From: JBCCTJ01 sp039198585
GTDB taxonomy: Bacteria; Bacteroidota; Bacteroidia; Cytophagales; Amoebophilaceae
DNA length: 20,956 bases
Reading direction: 5' to 3'
Assembly: GCA_039198585.1 (NCBI GenBank)
Contig: JBCCTJ010000015.1
Coordinates: 1 to 20,956 of the forward strand
Below, piece after piece: positions 15,104 to 20,956 of the stretch (within the stretch, counting starts at the first letter, position 1; each line of letters begins with the position of its first letter). The position numbers and the translations under genes are program-made. The notes beneath the pieces are model-generated. The model was not told the DNA's origin, ran no database searches, and worked only from the letters and a program-made list of their open reading frames with translations.

Positions 15104-16291
15104 GTGCTGATAGCTGAACTAGGTAAGGATTATATATTGTCCCACAACCAAAAATATTTATTATTGGTGGATAAGTACCATGTACTACACTTATATGATA
15201 TCCAATACCAAAAACTTGTTACAAATGTACATGTCAATGTGACTTATAGAGGTGGGATCATGTTCTCTCCTCATGATCAATATATCGCTGTATTGGCAAC
15301 ATCAGAGTTAGATCCAAACAATCATGCTGAACAACAACTCTTTCTCTATTCAGTTGCTGATTTATTAAGGGGAGAGAAAGAGCCCGCATTTATTCTTTAT
15401 GCTTCTTATGATCTTCCTATTTTTTCTGAAGATGAGCAATTTATTTGTATTAAAGAACAAAAGTATGATGGTGACCATATTATCCTATATAGTTTAGAAG
15501 AAGATGAGGGAGAAATATTAGACAAATTGGGTACTGACGCATTTTTTTCAAAAGATGGACATTACCTTTTGATCGAAGATAGGACCATGGACTATATTAT
15601 GGCGTATGATATTGGGCAAAAGCAATTCTTAGTGATTGATGGATTGGAAATAATTGATGATAATAAGATGCGAGGGACTGATTTTGTATTTACTGATGAC
15701 GAAGAATATCTAATTATATCAGATAAAATAGCAAACAATAGGATTTTTTGCTGTGAGCTAGAAAGTTTAACTGTCGTTCATTCAATGTCTGTAGGCAGAC
15801 GATCAGACTATGAAGTAAGTAAAAACTTACTATGTGTAAGTTATATTGATGATTATTGGAATACTAAAAGATTAGAGTTTTATGATATTCCTACTCAGCA
15901 GATGGTGGCTAGCTATGAAGGTAAGAGCTTACTTTTTGGTGCGAGTACAAGTTACCCTTATACGCTTATAACAAGAGAAAATGATGATGCTAGTGAGGAT
16001 ATTATTATTTATGATCTGGCAAACTACCAAGTTATTATTCAAAAAAAGTTTGAAAATGTGTATGGGGATAGTTGGAGTCACTTTGGTTATTTTTTTCCTA
16101 TCAAGAAAAAAGACAATAATGCCTATTTTGCTATTTATCAATCATCTACTATGCGGCTTGTGCTAGAAAAAAATAATGTCTTTGACTACGAATTTACTAC
16201 AGTAGGCAGTGATGATGAAGTTGTTACGCTCATTACAACAGAAGGAAACTTTGAAGTATACAATTTAACTCAACTAGCCAAGACTCTTTAA
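15104..16291 (+). CDS. Second, 5'-truncated beta-propeller paralogue
   Basis: Tandem paralogue of the gene at 13224, alignable almost to the end: LSHNQKYLLLVDKYHVLHLYD against LSHNQKFLLILDGDHVLHLYD, FSPHDQYIAV against FSPRDQYIAV, and NNVFDYEFTT against DNVFNYSLQS. The first usable start codon is the GTG at 15104, but it falls inside homologous sequence (GVLIAEL), so a 395-residue product from there would lack the first part of the domain as well as signal peptide and membrane helix. The whole frame from 14879 to 16291 is free of stops, about 470 codons. That suggests a fairly recent loss of the 5' end, translation coupled to the first gene by an unusual start, or selection. I cannot decide between a cytoplasmic product and an unexpressed remnant. 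Confidence 0.65.
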   Translation: MLIAELGKDYILSHNQKYLLLVDKYHVLHLYDIQYQKLVTNVHVNVTYRGGIMFSPHDQYIAVLATSELDPNNHAEQQLFLYSVADLLRGEKEPAFILYASYDLPIFSEDEQFICIKEQKYDGDHIILYSLEEDEGEILDKLGTDAFFSKDGHYLLIEDRTMDYIMAYDIGQKQFLVIDGLEIIDDNKMRGTDFVFTDDEEYLIISDKIANNRIFCCELESLTVVHSMSVGRRSDYEVSKNLLCVSYIDDYWNTKRLEFYDIPTQQMVASYEGKSLLFGASTSYPYTLITRENDDASEDIIIYDLANYQVIIQKKFENVYGDSWSHFGYFFPIKKKDNNAYFAIYQSSTMRLVLEKNNVFDYEFTTVGSDDEVVTLITTEGNFEVYNLTQLAKTL

Positions 16292-16323
16292 TTAAATGGG
16301 TTGCTATACTGAGAGCTGGGATC

Positions 16324-16501
16324 GGTCAAAAAAAGCTAAAGTCAAACTAGTTGGTGTTTGTCATGTGCAAGGGCCCTAAGAATACCGGTAGTCTCATGGA
16401 GCTATGATTGGCTTCCTATGAAATTGGTCAAAAGTTTCTACTTTTGTAGACTTTTTTTAGTTAGCATTTTCTAACTACCTAGCTCTAAGCTTTTTGACCA
16501 A
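16324..16501. repeat. Intergenic block with competing inverted repeats
   Basis: TTTTTGACC (16491-16499) can pair with GGTCAAAAA at 16324-16332 or with TTGGTCAAAA at 16424-16433 (then extended to ...CCAA at 16501). Inside the shorter fold are two hairpins: TCTAC 16437-16441 / GTAGA 16446-16450, and TAGTTAG 16458-16464 / CTAACTA 16471-16477. The rest of the 218-base gap between the second propeller and the methyltransferase gene (16292-16509) shows no gene. Confidence 0.5.
16430..16458 (+). terminator. Intrinsic terminator after the second propeller gene
   Basis: AAAAG-TT-TCTAC, loop TTTT, GTAGA-CTTTT, followed directly by further T residues. This forms a ten-pair stem with a two-base bulge and a T tract on the plus strand, about 140 bases past the stop at 16291. 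Confidence 0.5.
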
Positions 16502-16509
16502 TAATTTCT

Positions 16510-17865
16510 ATGCAAAAGAATATTAGTGTACCGCAACCTGAAAGTCCTAACACCTATATTGCACCTTGGTATGGTGTATACTCACTTGAACAGCAACGAG
16601 AGAAAATAATGGCTGATTTTGATAGCTATCTTTCTACTCTGGGTCTACAGCATACTTTTCAAAAGCTCATCCATGTAAAACCTTATACAGCCTATCGCAA
16701 CAGCAATAAATTTACTTTTGGGTATACTCGAGAAGCGCTAGATAAGCAAAATAATGACCCTCAACTAGCTCGATGGGCGGCCCTAGGTTTTATAGCTGGT
16801 AGCTATCCCACTAGCTACATTCTACCTTGCGGGGATGCTATTACAATCAATGACACTTTTAAAAAACTGTGTAGTGAGATAGAGGTCATCACCCAGTCAA
16901 GTTCCTTCAAGCCTTTTATGATGCCTCCTAAAATCAAGGGAAAAAGAAGAAAAGCAGGATTGGATAGTTCTTATATTCCTCACCAAGGAGTGTGGCGTTA
17001 CTGTAAGGTACGTTATTCTCACAAACAGGATCAGTACTTAGTTCTGCTAGTTAATTTTCTTCGCCACCTCAGTCAATCCCAAAAAAGTGAGTATGAAATC
17101 ATACTCCAACAAATCAAAAATAGTTTATTAGCTCATGAAAAAGTAGCTATTTTTGCTGTACAAGAATATCATCGTACGCTAGAGCCTCAGCCTGATGACC
17201 CTATTAGGATTTTGCTAGATCGCTCTCCCGATCAAGCAGGCATGCTATCTGAGCAGATCATGGGCTACCATCTACTAGTTAGTCCTACTAGTTTTTTTCA
17301 GGTCAATACAGCAGCTGCTGAGCAGCTTTACTCTCAAATATATAGGTTGCTTCAAAAAAAGATAGCAACTCACCAAAATGGAAAAAAGAATGTTCTACTA
17401 GATATGTATTGTGGTACAGGTTCTATTGGGATTACGTTATCTTCCCTTTTCGATCAAATTATTGGAGTAGATGAAGTAAACGCTGCGATCCAAAATGCAG
17501 AAAAAAATAAAGTTATCAACAAAATATCGAATGCGCGCTATGTAGTAGGTCGGTGTGAGGATAGCATCCCTATATTAGAAAAATTACTGGGAGAGTCAAA
17601 TTATAATCTCTATATAGTAGTCAATCCTTCTCGTGAGGGGCTTCATCGAAAAGTGAGGAGGTTTATTAAAAATACGTCTCATGTGTCTCTTATTTATTCT
17701 GCCTGTAATGTGCAAACATGGGCACGTGATGTTGCAGATCTTTGCGAAGCTGCTGAAAAACAGCGTAGCCATATGGCTCTTAATGTAGAAGAGAGCTATA
17801 TTGTAGATTTATTCCCTCATACTAAACATTACGAAGTATTGAGTAGCCTTAGCAAAGACTGCTAA
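16510..17865 (+). CDS. TRM2/TRMT2-like RNA m5U methyltransferase
   Basis: SAM-dependent uracil-C5 methyltransferase of the TrmA/RlmD/TRM2 superfamily, 451 residues. It shows TAYRNSNKFTFGY, then IPHQGVWRYCKVRY, LLVSPTSFFQVNTAAAEQLY, the SAM loop LLDMYCGTGSIG (Asp298 onward), VNPSREGLHRKV where bacterial enzymes have DPPRxG, the nucleophile Cys399 in IYSACNV, and the general base Glu442 in DLFPHTKHYEV. From memory, the order and wording (SPxxFFQVNT, NPxRxGLHxKV, DLFPHTxHxE) are closest to eukaryotic TRMT2A/TRMT2B. The bacterial RlmD hallmarks, an N-terminal TRAM domain and the four-cysteine Fe-S cluster, are absent. Likely target: U54 of tRNA; 23S rRNA is an alternative. Transfer from a eukaryotic host is possible but unproven. 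The first ATG is taken as start. Confidence 0.85.
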   Translation: MQKNISVPQPESPNTYIAPWYGVYSLEQQREKIMADFDSYLSTLGLQHTFQKLIHVKPYTAYRNSNKFTFGYTREALDKQNNDPQLARWAALGFIAGSYPTSYILPCGDAITINDTFKKLCSEIEVITQSSSFKPFMMPPKIKGKRRKAGLDSSYIPHQGVWRYCKVRYSHKQDQYLVLLVNFLRHLSQSQKSEYEIILQQIKNSLLAHEKVAIFAVQEYHRTLEPQPDDPIRILLDRSPDQAGMLSEQIMGYHLLVSPTSFFQVNTAAAEQLYSQIYRLLQKKIATHQNGKKNVLLDMYCGTGSIGITLSSLFDQIIGVDEVNAAIQNAEKNKVINKISNARYVVGRCEDSIPILEKLLGESNYNLYIVVNPSREGLHRKVRRFIKNTSHVSLIYSACNVQTWARDVADLCEAAEKQRSHMALNVEESYIVDLFPHTKHYEVLSSLSKDC

Positions 17866-17894
17866 CTATAGGCATGCAGGCAGTGTAATATTTT

Positions 17895-17922
17895 AAGGGC
17901 AGCATTACTTCATGCTACCCTT
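17895..17922 (+). terminator. Strong hairpin after the methyltransferase gene
   Basis: AAGGG-C-AGCAT, loop TACTTC, ATGCT-A-CCCTT: ten pairs with one mismatch, 30 bases past the stop at 17865. No T tract follows on the plus strand, so termination is likely but not certain. Confidence 0.45.
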
Positions 17923-17962
17923 GGGTGATTACCTTGCCACATCATGCTAAAAAGCTACAAAT

Positions 17963-17994
17963 TTTGACCATCAAATAATCTTATGCTAGCTTTG
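17963..17994 (+). promoter_or_regulatory. thyA: Bacteroidota-type promoter for thyA
   Basis: TTTG (17963-17966), 20 bases, then TAGCTTTG (17987-17994), an exact match to both boxes. The -7 box ends only 7 bases before the thyA ATG (18002), so the mRNA would be leaderless or nearly so. Confidence 0.6.
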
Positions 17995-18001
17995 TCCTGT
18001 T

Positions 18002-18799
18002 ATGAGAATTTACCTATCATTATTACAAAAAATTCTTAAAGAAGGAATTCACAAAGAAGATCGTACAGGCACTGGTACTTTGAGTATCTTTGGCCATCAA
18101 ATGCGCTTTGATTTGAGTAAGGGATTTCCTTTACTAACGACCAAAAAAACACACTTACGCTCTATCATCTATGAGTTGCTCTGGTTTCTCAGGGGAGATA
18201 CGAATGTGCAATACCTCAATGATCGTCAAGTGACTATATGGAATGAGTGGGCAGATCAAAATGGCGACTTAGGTCGTATTTATGGTTATCAATGGCGTAG
18301 CTGGACTACATCAGCTGGTGATACAGTAGACCAGATCAAAAATGTGATCACTAGTATTCGTACTAACCCCTCTTCTAGAAGACATATTGTTAGTGCTTGG
18401 AATGTAGGAGATTTACCTAAAATGAGGCTTGCTCCATGTCATCTTCTTTTTCAGTTTTATGTAGGAGCAAGTAATAAACTCTCATGTCAGCTTTATCAAC
18501 GTAGTGCTGACGTATTTCTAGGAGTTCCTTTCAATATTGCTTCTTATGCATTACTGACTATGATGGTAGCACAGGTCTGCGGTTTACGTTTAGGAGAGTT
18601 CATCCATACGCTAGGGGACGCTCATCTTTATACCAACCACGTAGGGCAAGCTCAATTACAGCTTACAAGAAAGCCTAGGTCACTACCGGCTATGCAGTTA
18701 AATCCTAATATTTTAGATATTTTTGACTTTCAGTATGAGGATTTTACGCTTAAAGCGTATCACCCTTATCCTCATATCAAAGCTCCTATAGCTGTATAA
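18002..18799 (+). CDS. thyA: Thymidylate synthase (ThyA)
   Basis: Converts dUMP to dTMP with methylene-tetrahydrofolate. The 265-residue length is as in E. coli. Visible motifs are EDRTGTGTLSIFGHQMRFDL, FPLLTTKKTHLRSIIYELLWFLRGDTN, GRIYGYQWRSW, SSRRHIVSAWN, the nucleophile Cys146 in LAPCHLLFQFYV, CQLYQRSADVFLGVPFNIASYALL and GDAHLYTNH. All substrate-binding arginines that I can place are present, and the C-terminus is the conserved Pro-Ile-Ala-Val. Start is the ATG at 18002, just after a consensus promoter. It is convergent with the coiled-coil gene, 11 bases from its stop. No damage seen. Confidence 0.97.
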   Translation: MRIYLSLLQKILKEGIHKEDRTGTGTLSIFGHQMRFDLSKGFPLLTTKKTHLRSIIYELLWFLRGDTNVQYLNDRQVTIWNEWADQNGDLGRIYGYQWRSWTTSAGDTVDQIKNVITSIRTNPSSRRHIVSAWNVGDLPKMRLAPCHLLFQFYVGASNKLSCQLYQRSADVFLGVPFNIASYALLTMMVAQVCGLRLGEFIHTLGDAHLYTNHVGQAQLQLTRKPRSLPAMQLNPNILDIFDFQYEDFTLKAYHPYPHIKAPIAV

Positions 18800-18810
18800 G
18801 AGCCCATAAC

Positions 18811-20172
18811 TTATTCATCTGTGGTAAGCGGGAAAGAGAGTTTCTTTTGCTTGGGAAGACTGGGATACCCTTGCTCAGCGATACGATCTTCTTCGGTCAA
18901 AGGTAATAAGAGTTGAGAATTCCTTCTTTGTTTACCACTTGAAATACGCCCCTCACTTCTAGTAGTAACTATGCTACTATTGCTGGGAGTACTTCTAGTA
19001 TGGAATTTTTTATGGTAAGCTAGATTTAGTGTTTTTAGTTTTTGGATATTTTTTTCAGCTTCTTTTATTTGTTTTTTTAGCTTCCGCTCTTCTTCTTTTG
19101 TTTCGTGAATTTTATTTTTCTGATCCGATAGTCGGTTGTTTATTTGCTCTATTTCTTTTTGTAATAACTGATTCTCTGTAGCAAGACGGTTTTTTTTCTC
19201 ACTTTTTGTTTTGATTATTTCTGATATTTGATCAATTGCCTTCTCTATTTTTTTGATATTTTCTTGCTTAGTTTTTAGCAGTTGTTGATTGGTTGTGATA
19301 ATATGCTCTTTTTCTTTAGCACTTTCTTCAAGCCTACCATTTTTTTCATCTATTTGTTTAGCTTGCTTCTCTAGATTATACAATTTTTCTTGTAATCCTA
19401 TAAGACGATCTTCCGACTCTTTGCCCAGGTGACTGGCTGACTGATATCTTCTATTATGCTCTTTAACCCGCATATTAAGCCTGAAGAAAGTAATGATGAG
19501 GTATTTTAAGGCTACAAATAAGGTGATTCCTCCTGTAATCCAATATTGTCTTTTTTTAAGCCAACTAACTATTTTCTTGGCTTTTTTTTGATATTTTTTA
19601 TGATTTTCCAAGTTGACTATTACCCACCATCCCAATACTAGAGGTGTAGCACCGATACAGATGACTAACACCTGATGAAGTCCACAAACTTGGGCAATAT
19701 CAAGGACTATCCAGCTTAATAGAGATGCAGTAAGCGCTATGATAAGACGCATATTCCCAAAAAAACCAATTAAGCAACTACCCAAACCGACTATTGCGTA
19801 ATTTTTGAATTGTAAGCTTCGATAATGACAACTATTCTCTCGCACACAAGCTGGTTTAGTACTATAGATAAGGTCATCTAGGTAGGGATATTGATTAGAT
19901 TGATTAAGGGATTTAATATCCTGCAAAAGCAAAAACTCAGCAAACAAGGCACCTAATAGAGTCTCTAATATTTGAATGTTTTTACTCTCTAACTCAAAGG
20001 GGTGTGATAAAAGATAGCGCATTGCTGGGATATCTGGACTCTCGTAGCGGTATACATTTTGATGCTTGATAGGTAACTCAATTGAATCTGCCTTACCTGT
20101 AGGATAGACTCTGCCACTTCTCAGTATAATAAGCAAGAGTATAAAAATAGTTTGATATCTCCATGGAAGCAT
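18811..20172 (-). CDS. Membrane protein with long C-terminal coiled coil, function unknown
   Basis: 453 residues that I do not recognise. A signal-like hydrophobic start (TIFILLLIILRSG) is followed by a polar part with a possible hydrophobic helix (IQILETLLGALFAEFLLL). Three to four transmembrane helices occupy about residues 125-190 (YAIVGLGSCLIGFFGNMRLI, ALTASLLSWIVLDIA, VLVICIGATPLVLGWWVIV). A basic KKYQKKAKK loop and another helix (GGITLFVALKYLIITFF) follow. From about residue 235 to 385 it is a Glu/Lys/Gln/Ile-rich coiled coil (EKLYNLEKQAKQIDEKN, QQLLKTKQENIKKIEKA and onward). A Ser/Thr/Arg-rich, probably disordered tail ends in TTDE. Two extracytoplasmic cysteines (CVRENSC) could form a disulphide. 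By layout it could be a structural or host-interaction protein; nothing in the sequence fixes a role. No clear promoter was found upstream. Confidence 0.75.
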   Translation of the reverse strand: MLPWRYQTIFILLLIILRSGRVYPTGKADSIELPIKHQNVYRYESPDIPAMRYLLSHPFELESKNIQILETLLGALFAEFLLLQDIKSLNQSNQYPYLDDLIYSTKPACVRENSCHYRSLQFKNYAIVGLGSCLIGFFGNMRLIIALTASLLSWIVLDIAQVCGLHQVLVICIGATPLVLGWWVIVNLENHKKYQKKAKKIVSWLKKRQYWITGGITLFVALKYLIITFFRLNMRVKEHNRRYQSASHLGKESEDRLIGLQEKLYNLEKQAKQIDEKNGRLEESAKEKEHIITTNQQLLKTKQENIKKIEKAIDQISEIIKTKSEKKNRLATENQLLQKEIEQINNRLSDQKNKIHETKEEERKLKKQIKEAEKNIQKLKTLNLAYHKKFHTRSTPSNSSIVTTRSEGRISSGKQRRNSQLLLPLTEEDRIAEQGYPSLPKQKKLSFPLTTDE

Positions 20173-20460
20173 ATTGTGGTATTTTCTGAGTAGCTTTCAA
20201 TTAGGACAATAGCTTATCTTGATTTAAGAAGCCCTTCTTTATTAATATAACGCTTTTTTTTCAGAAAACAATGGGTCAACTATGAATAATAGTACTCAAC
20301 CAATATACTTGTCTAAAAACTGGTACTGAGCTAATGTAAAAATGGTATTGTATCTTTAGCTGATTTTTTATTCTTGACCTGCTAAAAGTTACCATTCAAC
20401 TGGGTTAGATCAAGTGAGCTTTTTTCTTTTTCAAGTGAGCTTTTTTTCTTTTTTATCTGA
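20173..20460. other. Intergenic region upstream of the coiled-coil gene
   Basis: About 290 bases with no recognisable gene. A minus-strand frame of 39 codons (20276-20395) has no family likeness that I can see. The right part holds the 21-base direct repeat. The coiled-coil gene promoter should lie here, but no good TAnnTTTG box is visible. Confidence 0.5.
20411..20456. repeat. Two copies of a 21-base direct repeat beside the IS right end
   Basis: CAAGTGAGCTTTTTT followed by CTTTT starts at 20411 and again at 20432 (second copy with one more T). The repeat abuts the outer side of the IS605-type right end. On the minus strand it is an A-rich tract just past the element. Confidence 0.7.
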
Positions 20461-20956
20461 CATCCTCTCGCCCCTAAAGGAGCGAGGTTCCCAATCGGCT
20501 ATCGCCTCTTCTGTTTGCTGAAAGCTCAGCAAAAGACCTCAGGATAGTTTAGGGAACATTACATACGACAATCTCACCCCGAGATAGACCCAGGGAAGTA
20601 GGCTGATGCCCACTAATCGATTGTTTAAGCGCTTCCATAGCCGTACGCAGGGCGATATCCATCCCTGACCAAGCTTTTTGGGCTTGATCCGCTAGGAACA
20701 CATTCTTTTCTACAAAGCAAGCTAGATAGGCACTATAAAGGTCTCTTTGGGCTTCTACTCCACATGTGCATTGGTGCCATCGCTGGGAGCGTGACTTCTT
20801 TTTGACAGCCCCACAATGACACGTTTGAGAGAGCTTGGTAGACCAAGTATTGATTTCTTCTACTCTACCGCCAGCATTTTCGGCTTTGCGTTTGAGTCTT
20901 TCAATGAGCATACCTGGGGCTCTAAGGCCTACACTTTTCCCGTATAGCTTTTGGAA
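20461..20956 (-). mobile_element. IS605/IS1341-type element, right end and 3' part of tnpB (continues beyond the window)
   Basis: The 3' part of a tnpB gene is followed by a structured end of about 85 bases. This end holds hairpin TTTGCTGA 20514-20521 / TCAGCAAA 20526-20533 (loop AAGC) and hairpin CTCGCCCCT 20467-20475 / AGGAGCGAG 20478-20486 (one mismatch). Subterminal hairpins past tnpB are typical right ends of this group, and in studied elements they form the 3' scaffold of the guide (omega) RNA used by TnpB. The outer boundary is probably close to 20455-20462 (inference). Confidence 0.65.
20549..20956 (-). CDS. tnpB: TnpB (OrfB) family RNA-guided nuclease, C-terminal part, 5' end outside the window
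   Basis: The frame is open to the window edge; the first residues seen are FQKLYGKSVGLRAPGMLIERL. It continues with RKAENAGGRVEEINTW, then STKLSQTCHCG and the second half of the zinc ribbon QRWHQCTCG, followed by VEAQRDLYSAYLA with the third RuvC aspartate. This is the normal TnpB C-terminal layout with zinc ribbon (CxC...CxC) between RuvC II and III. The tail ends GLSRGEIVVCNVP. TnpB is an RNA-guided DNA endonuclease, with the guide scaffold encoded at the element's right end. No stop or shift is seen in this part, and the ATG at 20909-20911 is internal, not the start. Whether the remaining catalytic residues are intact cannot be seen here. Confidence 0.85.
   Translation of the reverse strand, partial: FQKLYGKSVGLRAPGMLIERLKRKAENAGGRVEEINTWSTKLSQTCHCGAVKKKSRSQRWHQCTCGVEAQRDLYSAYLACFVEKNVFLADQAQKAWSGMDIALRTAMEALKQSISGHQPTSLGLSRGEIVVCNVP

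Larger units (their letters stand above)
13430..16291 (+). repeat. Tandem gene duplication (two diverged copies of about 1.4 kb)
   Basis: Copy 1 spans about 13430-14882 and copy 2 about 14905-16291. Both begin around a TTCTAGA-A/C-AAGG stretch and GATGARCCA...GCTGATATAAA (13488 and 14930) and stay collinear to their stops. Nucleotide likeness is high at the start (for example ATCAARAATGGAGAACTCA) and falls downstream. Copy 2 lacks about 30 bases present in copy 1 near 13450-13480. Confidence 0.8.

Noticed and set aside
16292..16423. tRNA or other RNA gene in the gap before the TRM2-like gene
   Set aside because: No acceptor stem, TPsiC arm or anticodon arm could be built on either strand.
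20276..20395. 39-codon minus-strand frame between the coiled-coil gene and tnpB
   Set aside because: Too short, no recognisable domain, no promoter or start context.

Overview
The window looks like chromosome from a reduced, AT-rich, host-associated bacterium of the Bacteroidota, most likely an Amoebophilus/Cardinium-type endosymbiont (inference). Three pointers support this. Several genes carry good matches to the Bacteroidota promoter (TTG or TTTG about 20 bases before TAnnTTTG). Shine-Dalgarno sites are essentially absent. Housekeeping genes sit among decayed insertion sequences, broken genes, membrane-anchored proteins of unknown role, a candidate papain-fold cysteine protease and a methyltransferase that looks eukaryotic.

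Layout. The left part reads on the minus strand. From the right it runs: SRP RNA (ffs), ribosome recycling factor (frr), an NrnA-type DHH phosphoesterase, valyl-tRNA synthetase (valS), a frameshifted gene for a small secreted/membrane protein, a candidate cysteine protease with a signal peptide and a membrane anchor, and a transposase remnant with four in-frame stops and an in-frame 9-base repeat expansion. A divergent promoter region near 7560-7640 switches the direction. The plus strand then carries priA, dusB-tgt (3 bases apart), a broken patatin-like phospholipase, two tandemly duplicated beta-propeller genes (the second has lost its 5' end), a TRM2/TRMT2-like m5U methyltransferase and thyA. 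On the minus strand at the right end are a membrane/coiled-coil protein convergent with thyA and the 3' end of an IS605/IS1341-type tnpB with its structured right end.

How the genes fit together. Most intact genes serve translation and tRNA/RNA handling (valS, frr, ffs, dusB, tgt, TRM2-like, nrnA) plus replication restart (priA) and dTMP synthesis (thyA). The accessory genes are extracytoplasmic or membrane proteins that could face the host. At least two of them (the protease candidate and the first propeller), and probably the broken small gene, share an N-terminal layout of signal peptide, short linker and transmembrane helix ahead of unrelated cargo.

The most striking result is priA. It is a full-length uninterrupted gene whose product keeps the DNA-binding and eight-cysteine zinc regions but has lost Walker A, Walker B (DEEH), the GTQM/KGHDF segment and the GRAGR arginine-finger motif. 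It appears to be an ATPase-dead pseudohelicase. Other notable points are two intergenic blocks with nested inverted repeats (13078-13171 and 16324-16501), a possible leaderless thyA transcript and an altered substrate-pocket segment in Tgt.
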